A stretch of DNA of 64,000 bases, taken from positions 20,058,811 to 20,122,810 of the forward strand of contig NC_045128.1 of the NCBI RefSeq assembly GCF_007655135.1, read 5' to 3'. The DNA is from Punica granatum (taxonomy: Eukaryota; Streptophyta; Magnoliopsida; Myrtales; Lythraceae). The notes below the pieces were generated by a model, which had not been told where the DNA came from, did not search any database, and saw only the letters and a program-made list of their open reading frames with translations. Both the position numbers and the translations under genes were made by a program. Positions 23,205 through 34,014 of the stretch are shown here, one piece after another. The first letter of the stretch is position 1; every line of letters begins with the position of its first letter.

Positions 23205-24152
23205 TATCCTGAAGGTCTCTCTTCGGATTTAGACTGTAGTCTTTGGCATAAGACAGCCATGCATTCGTCGAAGAGAAACTCTTTTCGGGGTTCAAATCCT
23301 GCTTCCTGCATCTAGAATCAAAAGGGCTAATAGTGGTTGTCAATCCTACTCTATAGCCATAATGAAGATGTATAAAGAAGTCTGAATAATAATGCTTTGG
23401 GGATTTGAACATGATGACCATTTAAAGGGGTGGTCGTCTCCCGCTAAATTGTGACTCGACAAAAAGGCTTATGTTTACAGAACGGGCATGACCCGTAGAA
23501 TTTGCATTAGGGAAAACGGGGGGATTTTGGGATCCTCCACATCAAGGATATGACGATTCGACTGCATGTCGAAACGTGTCTTGTGCTGTGAGAGTCAAAG
23601 AGAGTTTGCTTGCATCGGAGACTGCCAAACTACTACTTGTTGTCGCTTCACACTGAGTGTAGCTGTCATTTCATAGTCGAGCTGCCGAAGGCCCCTAACT
23701 TTTGCCTAGGTCGCAAGGTGCGTGACGACCTAGCGGGGTATTCTTTTAGACTCTTCTCTCATTTAGAGCTCACCTTTTGCTATGACTGTCCCACTTGGAT
23801 CTGGTCATACCTCTTGATTCCTCTAACTTTTGCCTAGAGCACCCTTTCGGGTTTTCACTCTAGCGAGGATTTCGTTTTGTACTCTCCTTTTGCCACGGTC
23901 CCCCTTTGGCGGGATTTTAAACCGTGCCCCTCATTCCCTAATTTTTGCCCAGGCCGCCTCAAAGAGGTTTTCAACCTAGCGGGAGATTTATTATTTTTCT
24001 CTCATGACAAGTTCAGAGAAAGGGGAAGAGCAGAAACGGGGAGTGTATTAATAAGCAGAAATGAAAGTGCTGGGAGATTGTACATGCGAAGAAAGTTAAA
24101 AATGTAATGTGCATTTGAGGAAAACGTCCACAGTGGAATGAGAGAAACACCA
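23205..24152 (-). other. Element A 3' UTR with serial stem-loops
   Basis: This region lies just past the pol stop codon in the element's direction. Stem-loops after a ttttgc lead are: CTAGGTCG/CGACCTAG (23706-23713, 23726-23733), TATGAC/GTCATA (23781-23786, 23804-23809), CTAGAG/CTCTAG (23834-23839, 23858-23863) and CACGGT/ACCGTG (23894-23899, 23921-23926). A fifth near 23948-23980 has one mismatch that B lacks. The rest (23205-23690) is collinear with B and has no recognised feature. Confidence 0.68.
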
Positions 24153-27100
24153 TCACGGATAGTATTTCTTGAGTGTATCAGCGTTGACCGGAAGAGCGTT
24201 CTCGTTCCCGTCCATATCATTGAGAATGATTGCCCCCCCGTCAAAGACTTCTTTAACAATGAAGGGACCGTCGTATTTGTAAGCAAACTTGCCCCTGGAA
24301 TCAGAGGCGATATGCAAAACTTTCCGCAGGACAAGGTCGCCGGGGGTGAACTCGCGGGGACGAACTTTCTTGTTAAAAGCTCGGGCCATTCTTTGCTGAT
24401 AGCACTGACCGTGGCAAAGTGCTGTTAGCCGCCTCTCATCAATGAGATTGAGCTGTTCGTAGCGTTGCTTCGCCCATTCTGCTTCCTTGAGCTTGGACTC
24501 GGCAAGGATCCTCATAGAGGGAATCTCTACTTCGATTGGAAGAACTGCTTCCATGCCGTGGACCAAAGAATATGGGGTTGATCCAGTGGACGAGCGGATA
24601 GAAGTCCGATATGCCAAGAGTGCGAACGGGAGCATCTCGTGCCAGTCTCTGTAATTAACTGTCATCTTTTCAATGATTTTCTTTATGTTCTTGTTTGCTG
24701 CCTCTACCGCGCCGTTCATTTGTGGACGATACGGAGAGGAGTTGCGGTGTAGAATCTTGAACTGTGCACAGAGCTCGTCGATGAGCTTATTATTCAAATT
24801 CTTGGCGTTGTCTGTGACAAGTGTCGCAGGGACCCCGTAACGTGCGATAATGTCGCGTTTGAGGAAGCGTGCCACGGTTTTCGCAGTGACCGATGCAAGG
24901 GTGATAGCTTCGATCCATTTGGTGAAGTAATCGATAGCTACCAGTATGTACAAGTGCCCATTGGATGCTTTAGGGTTAATAGGACCAATCACATCCATGC
25001 CCCACATTGAAAAGGGCCACGGAGCAGCCATTGGATGCAGCTCGTTGGGTGGTGCTCTGATCTGATTTGCGTAAACTTGACACAAGTGACAATGCCTGAC
25101 ATGTTTGACGCAGTCAGTCTCCATGGTGGACCAGAAATACCCAAGTCGCATGAGCTTCTTTGCTAGCATGAGCCCGTTCATGTGAGGTCCGCAATTTCCC
25201 ACGTGCACTTCTTCCATGAGGCGTTGTGCCTCATTCTCATCAACACACCGAAGCAGTGTGGCATCGAATGAACGGCGGTAAAGGGTTTCACCACTCAGGA
25301 AGAAATTTGCTGCAATGCGCCGAAGAGTCCTCCGGTCATGTCGATCGGTGAATGCTGGGAACTGACCCGTCTGTAGCAAGTGTTTAATGTCTGCGTACCA
25401 CGGTTTGCCGTCTACAGCGTCGATTACATCGCAATGGGCAGGACCCTGAGCAATCTCAAACTCGAGGGGCTCGATGAGATTCTCCTTTGTGATGCTAACC
25501 ATGGAAGCGAGTGTTGCGAGTGCATCGGCGAACTGGTTCTTCATGCGCGGTGTGTATGTAAAGGAGATGTCCTTGAAGTTTTCTGTCAATTCTTCAAGGT
25601 ACTCATGATATGGCACCAGTTTTGGATCTTTCGTCTTCCACTGTTTGAGTGTCTGAAAGATTGTGAGCATGGAATCTCCAAACACTTCAAGCTCTTTGAC
25701 TTTGAGGTCTATTGCCGCCCACAAGCCGAGGATACATGCCTCATATTCGGCTATGTTGTTGGTGCAGGGGAAGTCAATCTTCGCTGTAACAGGGAAATGA
25801 CGCCCTTCCGGGGATATCAGCACTGCGCCAATCCCTGACCCGGTGGAATTGACTGATGTGCGCGACACATATTCGATGTCGTACTCCGTCAGTTGGCAAC
25901 GCCATTTTGCTATATTCCTCATGGAGGACGGAGTGCTAAGTAGATATTTCAAAGGATCTGTCTTCGACAGCAGGCGAACAGTATGGTAGAGAGTGTATTG
26001 CCGGAGCCTTTGCATGACCCACACAAGTGCGTAACACATTTTCTCTATCTCAGGGTAGTTGGACTCCCTTTCAGTGAACTTTTTGCTTAAATAATAAATT
26101 GCTCGCTCTGCGTGAGAGGATTCGTCCTTTTGCCCTAACATGCATCCGATGGATTGTCGGCGCACCGTCAAGTACAAAATGAGAGGACGATCAGGTGAAG
26201 GTGGAACTAACACCGGCGGCTGAATTAGATATGCCTTGATGGTATCAAAAGCTTTCTGACACTCATCATCCCATTCGACCGCTGCGTTTTTGCGAAGCAG
26301 ACGGAAGAGTGGTTGGCACTTATCTGTCAAATTTGCAATGAAACGCGCGATGTAATTCAGCCGTCCTAAGAAGCTCCTCACTTCGCACACTGTCGATGGA
26401 GGGGGCAATTCCATGATCGCTTTGACTTTGTCAGGGTCGACCTTGATGCCTTCCTCACTAACTATAAACCCTAACAATTTCCCTGACTTGACGCCAAATG
26501 TGCATTTTGCTGGGTTAAGTCGGAGTTTGTATTTCTTGAGGCGGTTGAACAATCGTTTGAGGTTAACCAAATGATCTTCTCCTTCTTTGGACTTCGCGAT
26601 CATGTCGTCGACATAGACCTCGATCTCTTTATGCATCATGTCATGAAAGAGAGTGACCATTGCCCGTTGATAGGTTGCCCCGGCATTTTTGAGACCGAAA
26701 GGCATGACCTTGTAGCAAAATGTACCCCACATCGTGATGAATGTGGTCTTGACTTTGTCTTCTTCGGCCATCTGAATCTGATTGTATCCAGAGAAACCGT
26801 CCATGAAGGAGAATTGTGTGTGGCGCGCTGTATTGTCCACCAAGACATCGATGTGTGGCAGCGAAAAATTATCCTTTGGGCTAGCCCTATTGAGATCTCG
26901 GTAGTCGATGCAGACTCTGACTTTCCTATTTTTCTTCTCCACTGGAACAATGTTCGCTACCCATTCAGAGTAATTGCATACCTCCAAGAATCCCGCGTCT
27001 ACTTGCTTGATGACTTCTTCCTTAATGCATAAGAGAAGGTCAGCTCGTTGACGTCGCAAGTGTTGGCGTTTGGGTGGGAATCTTTCAGTATCGAGTGGGA

Positions 27101-27455
27101 GGAAATGCTTTACAATTGAGGGGTCTAGGCCTGGCATATCGGCGTAGGACCAAGCAAAGACCTCCTGATACTCTGTCAAGAAGTCGATCATTCGGGCCCT
27201 CTGTGCAGGGTCGAGTCCCGTTTCGATTCTAAGGGTGCGTGGTTCTTCTGCATTGCCTATGTTGATGTCTTCGGTTGGCTCGACGGAAGTGAGTTGGTGG
27301 TTTTCGAGACGATGCAAACTCTCTTCTATCTCGGGCACGCGACCGTCCTCGTCAAGTCCTTCCCCGAAGTATATGGGTAGGGACTTTCCGAGATGTGTTT
27401 CGAGTGAATCCGAATCGTTATATCCGTGATTTGGATTCGATTGGAGCCTGGACAT
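24153..27455 (-). CDS. pol: Pol polyprotein of element A: RT, RNase H, second RNase H (truncated), integrase
   Basis: This 1100-codon ORF copies element RNA into DNA and integrates it. Reverse transcriptase spans about 145-340, with the catalytic YVDD at 281-284. A gypsy-type RNase H follows (about 400-510), then an archaeal-type RNase H typical of Tat elements. Integrase has an HHCC zinc site (H751, H758, C789, C792), catalytic D821, D882 and E918 (35 residues between the last two), and a GPF motif near 1063. Compared with B, 49 codons are missing after residue 534, removing the first catalytic Asp of the second RNase H. The ATG at 27455 may be internal: a predicted intron acceptor (27448) would join this frame to the protease upstream. 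TGA ends it just before the structured 3' UTR. Confidence 0.95.
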   Translation of the reverse strand: MSRLQSNPNHGYNDSDSLETHLGKSLPIYFGEGLDEDGRVPEIEESLHRLENHQLTSVEPTEDINIGNAEEPRTLRIETGLDPAQRARMIDFLTEYQEVFAWSYADMPGLDPSIVKHFLPLDTERFPPKRQHLRRQRADLLLCIKEEVIKQVDAGFLEVCNYSEWVANIVPVEKKNRKVRVCIDYRDLNRASPKDNFSLPHIDVLVDNTARHTQFSFMDGFSGYNQIQMAEEDKVKTTFITMWGTFCYKVMPFGLKNAGATYQRAMVTLFHDMMHKEIEVYVDDMIAKSKEGEDHLVNLKRLFNRLKKYKLRLNPAKCTFGVKSGKLLGFIVSEEGIKVDPDKVKAIMELPPPSTVCEVRSFLGRLNYIARFIANLTDKCQPLFRLLRKNAAVEWDDECQKAFDTIKAYLIQPPVLVPPSPDRPLILYLTVRRQSIGCMLGQKDESSHAERAIYYLSKKFTERESNYPEIEKMCYALVWVMQRLRQYTLYHTVRLLSKTDPLKYLLSTPSSMRNIAKWRCQLTEYDIEYVSRTSVNSTGSGIGAVLISPEGRHFPVTAKIDFPCTNNIAEYEACILGLWAAIDLKVKELEVFGDSMLTIFQTLKQWKTKDPKLVPYHEYLEELTENFKDISFTYTPRMKNQFADALATLASMVSITKENLIEPLEFEIAQGPAHCDVIDAVDGKPWYADIKHLLQTGQFPAFTDRHDRRTLRRIAANFFLSGETLYRRSFDATLLRCVDENEAQRLMEEVHVGNCGPHMNGLMLAKKLMRLGYFWSTMETDCVKHVRHCHLCQVYANQIRAPPNELHPMAAPWPFSMWGMDVIGPINPKASNGHLYILVAIDYFTKWIEAITLASVTAKTVARFLKRDIIARYGVPATLVTDNAKNLNNKLIDELCAQFKILHRNSSPYRPQMNGAVEAANKNIKKIIEKMTVNYRDWHEMLPFALLAYRTSIRSSTGSTPYSLVHGMEAVLPIEVEIPSMRILAESKLKEAEWAKQRYEQLNLIDERRLTALCHGQCYQQRMARAFNKKVRPREFTPGDLVLRKVLHIASDSRGKFAYKYDGPFIVKEVFDGGAIILNDMDGNENALPVNADTLKKYYP

Positions 27456-27636
27456 GAAAGTGAATTGTTTTAGAAATTAAAGGTGTTAGAAGCGAGTGCA
27501 AGAGAGAATTTAGGCATAGGAAATAAAAAAACATGCAGGGATTCTATTAACAAGCCATAACAAAAACCCCTCTTCCGTCATGTGGCTTATGGCATTGCCG
27601 ACATGCAGGTAGCATTATGTATAAAGACCGTCTTAC
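27448..27636 (-). other. Predicted intron between protease and RT in element A (189 bp)
   Basis: On the - strand the donor is GT|GTAAGA at 27636 and the acceptor GTCCAG|G ends at 27448. Splicing joins the protease frame to the pol frame without a shift. B has the same sites 191 bp apart (41338-41528). A spliced intron between protease and RT is known for Ogre elements. Confidence 0.7.
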
Positions 27637-27674
27637 ACATCGGCAACTATGGCCGAGTAGAGCGGAATTGAAGT

Positions 27675-28502
27675 CTAGTTGGTAAGCTCCTCATCCTCCT
27701 GTACAGGGCGGATATGAACCTTAGAAGATGTCTCCTCAGTGACGGCATATATGGCTGGCAAAGCCAAAAACGCTTCAACTGCATCCGAAGAGAAGTCATC
27801 TGTTTCCGTGATCGAGTTCTCTGAGGTGCCTCCCATGATTTGTGGTGGTGCTGCAAAAAACTGTGAGAGTGGTGGAACCGGCATGCCCCTATAGAGTTTC
27901 CCATAATATGCAGCAAGGCGGTGTAGATGTTTTCCACGACGAGCTTGCATGATCTCATGGCAGGAGGGGCGAAAGCCGAGTCCCCTCCTATTGCGGTATT
28001 CCTCCATTTCAATCGGTCGAAGGATTCCCTGTGCACGTGCCCCGAGTCCAGTTCCAGGGACATAATTGTTCTTCAAGAGAACCTTTCCAATCATGCGATC
28101 AGTTCGCGATGGACTGACCTCTCCGTAGTCTCGAATTAAGGAGATCATGTCGAAAGAATGGAAGGGAAGATTCTGATCTTCTCCAATGCTGATATAAGGG
28201 ATAGTCATTTCCTTATAGATCGCGTAATCTTCCTCGCCGTTGACAGTGATGAGTTTGCCTTCGGCAAAGAATTTCAACTTCTGGTGCAAAGATGAAGGAA
28301 CGGCGCCGGCGGCGTGAATCCATGGCCTTCCAAGTAGGAGACTAAAAGCATTGGGTATTTCCAGGATCTGGAAGGTAATAGAGAATGAGCAAGGACCCAC
28401 ATCAATTAGGAGATCAATTTCGCCGTTCACCACTCTCTTAGAGCCGTCAAAGGCTCGGACGGTGGTCTTGCTTGCACGAATGCGGCTCATGTCCACGTTC
28501 AT
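27675..28502 (-). pseudogene. pro: Protease C-terminal part with G-patch-like segment, element A (bounded by TAG codons)
   Basis: This is the aspartic protease flap and fold region (LLLGRPW motif near 56-61), followed at about 138-178 by a G-patch-like segment with GTGLG and RRGLGF. The active-site DNGS lies upstream, in the preceding open segment. TAG at 28503-28505 separates the two halves where B reads CAG. TAG at 27675-27677 (B: TGG) stops translation 13 codons before the predicted intron donor. As it stands, A could not make an intact gag-protease-pol protein. Confidence 0.82.
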
Positions 28503-30212
28503 CTATTTCAACGTGGAGACGGGGCAAACGTTAAGAGCAGAGCCGTTGTCGATCATGACTCGACCAACGACGTGGTTGTTGCACTTGCAAACTATGTGCA
28601 ATGCCCGCAAGTGTCCTTGTCCTTCCGTGGGAATTTCGTCTTTCGAAAAGGAAATCTGATTCGAGAAAATAGAATTCACCGTCTCCTCGATTCTATTCGG
28701 TGCAGTATCTTTCGGGGCTTGTGCCGCAGTGAGAACTTTCAGCAACGCGTTCCGATGCGGTTCGGAGCTCAAAAGCAATGCGAGCAACGATATATGAGCT
28801 GGTGACTTGCTCATTTGCTCAACCACTTTGTTTTCGCTTGCTTTGATCACCTTCATGAAATCTTCGGCTTCTTGATCGGTGACCTTCTTTGTAGAGAATG
28901 ACACGACTTTTGGAACGGTTGAGAACTCATTAGTGGGAGCCTTTCCTTTGTCAACAAGCTCTGGACCCTGATAAACCCGTCCCGAACGCGTGATTCCCAT
29001 CGCGCTCATCTCCAGTTCTACACTGGCAACCTCGCTCTCATATGTCCAGGGAACTCGACTATCGTGATAAGGCTCCTTTGCAGGAACTTCTATAACGAAC
29101 GGGACGGGAGCGAATGCGACTTCTACTGGAGCATAGTTAATGGCAAATGGAGTTGAGGCCTTTTGCGTGTCTTCTTCCTCCTCAATAGCAGCAATGCTAA
29201 TCATGTTCACAGAAGGTCCTGCACCTGATCCATGATCAGGAAGAGGATTTGCACGGACATTTGGCGGCTTCACCTCATTAAAGGAGATTTGTCTTGCATC
29301 AATCATCTCCTGAATTTTATCCCGGAGTCTCCAACAAGTATCCAGGGTATGACTAGGAGCACCCTGATGAAATTCGCATCGAAGATTCTGGTTATGCATG
29401 GACGGATCGAAACGGGGATTTGGTGCTTCTGTTTTGATCTTGTCGCCTGCAAGGAGCTGTCTGAATATGTGAGAGGGAGGAGCCGGTAAATTGGTGTATT
29501 GCTTGCGTGAACGCGGTTGAGCAGCACTGTCTTGTTGAGCTCTAGGAGCTGGGACACGTTGAGCCGGCTGAGGAGGTCTCGAAGCCGGGGGTCTAGCTTG
29601 TTGAACTTGAACAGGAGGGTACGATTGCGGAGGTTGCGACTGGATAACAGTGGGCGGGGTTGAGAAATAAGCTTGCGGCGTTTGATGAGGTTGCACATAC
29701 TGCACGGGATGCGCATATGGCTGAGAAGTCGGTAGTGCAGGGGTGTAGTCCACCGACATTGGGTGTGGAGCTTGATGTCCAGAATTGACGATGCCAATAG
29801 TCGCGTCTTTGCCTCTTCTGGATGTTCCAGCAGTTTGCTTCTTCGGTGTCTCTCTATCTTTCTTCCTTGCCGGATCTTCAATTCTTCCTAGCTTAACTCC
29901 CATATCCAACTTCTTTCTTGCCTCAATCAGGTCTGAGAAAGAGGAAGTATGAGCCAGGAGATGTGAGTAATATGCGCCTCTGAGCGTAGAATGAAATAGT
30001 TGAACTTGCTGTCGCTCAGTGATTGGAGGTATGTGCTTTGCCGCTTTTCCCCTCCATTCCGTTGCGTATGCTTCGAAAGTTTGACTTTCTTTCATCTCTG
30101 CCATGCTAAGATCAAGAAGAGTAGGAGGTGTCTCTGCACAGAATCGGTATTGGTCGGGGAATTTCTGAGAAAGATCTGTCCATGTAGGGATGTCGCCGGT
30201 TTTCAGGGTCAT
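28503..30212 (-). pseudogene. gag: Gag (C-terminal two thirds) and protease active site, element A
   Basis: The Gag capsid-like domain (Retrotrans_gag type) continues from the upstream segment and runs to about residue 110. A Pro/Gln-rich linker follows (about 150-250), then a zinc-binding motif of the form C-x2-H-x5-H-x4-C at C279, H282, H288 and C293. The protease active site, IDNGSALNV, has its Asp near residue 555. The segment is open for 569 codons but is cut off from the start of gag by TAG at 30255-30257 and from the rest of the protease by TAG at 28503-28505. The real start of gag is at 51261, so the Met at 30212 is only internal. Confidence 0.88.
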
Positions 30213-30254
30213 AAACCAATCTAGCGCCGATCCCGTAAGACTGTCTTGGAAAGT

Positions 30255-31093
30255 CTAGATGACAAATTCCTCGTAATCCCAATATGGAAGCATTTTGCTA
30301 TGGTAGTGACGGAGATGATGCCGAGGGTCTTTAGTCCCATCGTACCTCTTAAAATCTGGAATTTTGATCTTAGGGGGTAATAACGTGCCCGGAAAGAGAT
30401 TCCAGTCACTGTCACCGAAGTCAGGACGGGACGTGCCTGCTTGGAGGGTTCGAATGGTTTCCTCCATTCTCTTCATTCTTTTCTCCTGTTCATTTTCAGG
30501 AGGAATGTTTGTCGGTAGAACTGCAGGTGCGGCATGAGTAGGCGTGCCTGGCTCAGTGGGAGGAATATTTAGAGGCGGTGGAGTTTGGTAGGAAAAGCTC
30601 ATTTGGGTTTGTGGAGCTTGGAAGGAAAAAGGTTCCGCAGCAGGAGCAGGGATTTGTGCGATCGCGACTGGAGGAACCGTCGGTGGTGGAACGGTGTAAA
30701 TTGGAGATTGAGTAGGTATGGTGAGCGGCGACAAAGTGATCATTGCGGGATCTGTTGATAGGAATGCCGCGGGTGGAAATGGCACTGATGTAGGAGCCGG
30801 TGGTGGTGGCATAAGATCACTGACTGGGCTGATTGTCGGCACATATGTCATTGCTGGAAAAGACATATCTTCGCTATCAGTCACATAAATAGGAGGGTCG
30901 ATCGGATTCCGATGAACAGTTGTCCTACGTTCAGGAGGCGGAGTATGGCTTGAGGAAGCTCGGTTGTGATCCCGAAGCATAGCCATGAGCTCTGTCATGT
31001 TGGTGTTCATGTTGGCAGCCAACTGATTAACGATCCCTTCAAGTGCAGCAAAACGCACGGGATCGACAACATTGGATGACGCCTGTGCAGGAG
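30255..31093 (-). pseudogene. gag: Gag N-terminal part of element A, after the B insertion point
   Basis: The continuation of the gag frame begun at 51261. With B and one duplication copy removed, the frame runs 978 nt in register to a TAG at 30255-30257 where B has CAG. It encodes a proline-rich N-terminal region, a short charged helix (EQEKRMKRMEETIRTLQ) and the start of the Gag domain (FKRYDG motif). An apparent Met at 31223 lies in B's LTR and is not the true start. Confidence 0.88.
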
Positions 31094-31098
31094 AAGGG
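31094..31098. repeat. Left target-site duplication of element B (AAGGG)
   Basis: AAGGG directly precedes TGTACAGACC of B and recurs at 51123-51127. Confidence 0.94.
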
Positions 31099-31221
31099 TG
31101 TACAGACCCGAATGTGGACTCTCGTCGGGGCCCGCATTGCGCGCTTTTGGATCGCGCGGCTTGGGAGTGTCCACCTTCCCGTGGGGACGCGTGACGGACA
31201 CGCGTGAGAGAAGGAGTCGCC

Positions 31222-31261
31222 ACTTATCATTTTACGACCCGTAGGTCGAGGGCGGATAAGT
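31222..31261 (-). other. U5 leader hairpin with UACG loop (B, left LTR)
   Basis: The outer stem is ACTTATC/GATAAGT, where family 2 has ACTTGCC/GGCAAGT. The inner stem is CGACC/GGTCG with loop CGTA, i.e. C(UACG)G in RNA. Confidence 0.72.
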
Positions 31262-34008
31262 TACCCGAGTCTAGGGGTATGGAACACCTAGTTTGTCGTT
31301 AAGGCATTGATCTGTGCGGAACCGGAAAATCCGTGTTCAGGGGTTCATGTTACGTGCGGGCCTATATCCCGCACGCCCTTTCGGTACTCTGGTTTGCTAG
31401 GCTTGCATTTTTGTTTTATTTACCGCATGAATTAGGCTGCACTCGGCTCACACGTTTTGACACCGTAACTTCGATGAATTAAACGATGTCGGTGGAGAAG
31501 CTGAGAGAAAAGTAAACCCGTGTGTCGGGGAATTGGTTCACAATCTTGCGTTAAAGTTCATCGAACCATGGAGGTTGAATCCCTGCGTGAACCAGAACCG
31601 CGAGTTCTTGGATTTACTTGTATCTGGGCAAGCATTAGACCGATTCGATTAATTCGACTCTCGGACCGTTCGCTCACCGACTGGAATTCTTACAGAATAA
31701 ATGTACAAAATAAAATCCTTACAATGCTCTCAAAAACAATAAATACAAATTACAAATGGCCGAATTCCAGTCGACTCGCGTTCGGTTATTATTCCACTCT
31801 AACTCACCGTGAGTTTAGGGAAAAAGACCGAAGAACTGAAATTCAATGGACGCTCTCACTGAACAGGGCGTTGGACCCTGTGAGTGTTGATTAGGGCGTT
31901 GAACCCTGTGCTCGATGATTAGGGTGTTGAACCCTAATATTATTCGGCCTAGGGATCAAGCTCGACCCGTATGGCAAACAAGTGCGGAAAGATAACACGC
32001 AACATGTTAATAACAAACAAGGTGTTTTGTATTTACCGAATGTACGTGGATTAACAAGTTTATTAATCCAAAAGTGTTTTTGCAAGCAAATGCCATATGC
32101 TAAGCAATCAAACACGTGCCAATGTTTTAGTATTCTGCTTTTCTTGGAAATTTGGAAAAGAGAATCGAATATCATGTGTGTAGATTGCTTTTATAGTGAT
32201 TCGGTGTTGTGACACTGAATTACCACTGAATTGATCCAAACTTGTATTTTGACTATAGATTTGGAACCTAGAGTTCCGCCTAACCATTTTCTAAGATTTG
32301 GTTAAGTCGAGTGAAATGATTAGTCCGATAACTGTATTTTGATACAGAATACCCAACCGACATCTTAAACTGCGCTAGGATGTCGGCGAATCACGAAATG
32401 ATGTTCTTGCCCTTGATTTGAAAATTTGTTTTCAGAAAAGGAGAACAACACAATAAGGATTTGAAAGTATGAGGGTTTTGAAAAGGGCATTAACACCGTT
32501 TTGTAATTCGTCGACGCGAGTTACAAATTAATGTCCAATTCGTGCAAAGTTATTTAAATGGAATGAATTAACCGTGTGAACGTCCCGATTAACCCGTTCG
32601 TGGAATTAATGCTTAAGGTTATTGCCGAATACTTTAATTGTGAAAACGATTCGTGATTCGGCGACCAACACGAATCCGTAAGGATCGAGGATATTTGGTC
32701 CAATGACCGAAACTACCCTCGTAACCGAATGGACCCGAATGAGTCAACGATACCCGAATCCATGCATTTTTTGTTTTGAAAAGACATGTAATCGATGTTT
32801 TAACATGGGAATCGTGGAAATATCGAAATTACACTTTCGTACAATCCGAGAAATGAATTAAACTCGAAATAAGGAAATCATTCTTGATCCAAAAAGGGCC
32901 AAGAAGCCCTCGGCTTCACCTTGTCAAAGATGGCCGAATACTCTCATGGCTCGATTCAAATCACAAAGAATTTCCTTGTCTTGGTTTAATCATTTTTCGC
33001 ATGCTCAAACATCAAACATCATGAATAACACGTTTTGACAAAAGCCGGTATTACCATGATTTGATTAACTCATTTAAACATGCAAACATTCACAAACATG
33101 TTATTTAAGGAATCGATAAAATAATACCGGCTTCATGCATGCAAGAACAACAAAATAAACTCGGAAAATAACTTGGATCGGGCTAAGGAGACCAATCTTA
33201 ACCCGAAAAGAGCAACTCAAGTCTCGGCCATCCCATTTAGAGACTTGGCCGTGAGCTCACTTGCCATTTCCGGGTCGGGATGGTCTTCCAAACAACAATC
33301 CAAACCTTTTTCCGACATGCTAGCAAGTTATAAGGTAATACACATGCATAATATAACATAAAATTGCTTAAAAGTTAAGTCTTGCAAGTTAAGTATGCAT
33401 AAAATACCATAGTACTCCATAGCCATGCAAAAATATAAAAAGCCCTAACTCCTCTAAGTCAAGAGTGATTTACCTAGCCTCGGGATACGAGGAAAGAGTC
33501 GGGGAAGTGTTCGAGAGTCGGGTGACTCGGTTGAACGCTTGGAAGGATGCTCGGGTGCAAAGGATGCACGTTCAGGGAGCTAGGTGCACGGGGAATGCGG
33601 CTGGAATGCACGGGAGGCGCGGGCGTGCGCGCCTCCGGCTCTGGCGGGTCACTATTCACCCGAGAGTAGCGATTTCACCCGAAATGCACTATTTGACCTG
33701 AAACAATAATTTAAAGACTTCAAATGGAAAAACCAATTTCACCAATGAACTCCATGGGTCCAAAATGAGTGGGATATGAAGTTTGAGAAATTTTGAGCTT
33801 AAGTCGGGATGATGAACATCGGCTTCCGACTTAAGAACTCAAGGCTCTCTTTTGATCTCTTCGGTTTTCTTTTCTCTTCCTTCTAAGTGCTGAAGTTTTC
33901 TGGTTCTTGAGTGTTCTTGGCTATGGAGTTTGAGAGGATTTCTTGAAAGAGAAAGGTTGGAGAGAGTGTGTAAGAGGAGAAGTGATTATCTTAATCACTT
34001 TTGGGCCA

Positions 34009-34014
34009 TTTATA
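34009..34014 (-). promoter_or_regulatory. Putative TATA box in B left LTR
   Basis: The - strand reads CCTATAAATGG, followed by a CT-rich stretch. The same sequence is at 49518-49523. Confidence 0.6.

Noticed and set aside
25380..27032. Plus-strand ORFs of about 150 codons inside pol
   Set aside because: Antisense shadows of the pol reading frame, with no start context or family resemblance.
30255..31223. A start codon for gag at 31223
   Set aside because: That Met lies in the LTR of element B; the true gag start is at 51261, before the insertion.
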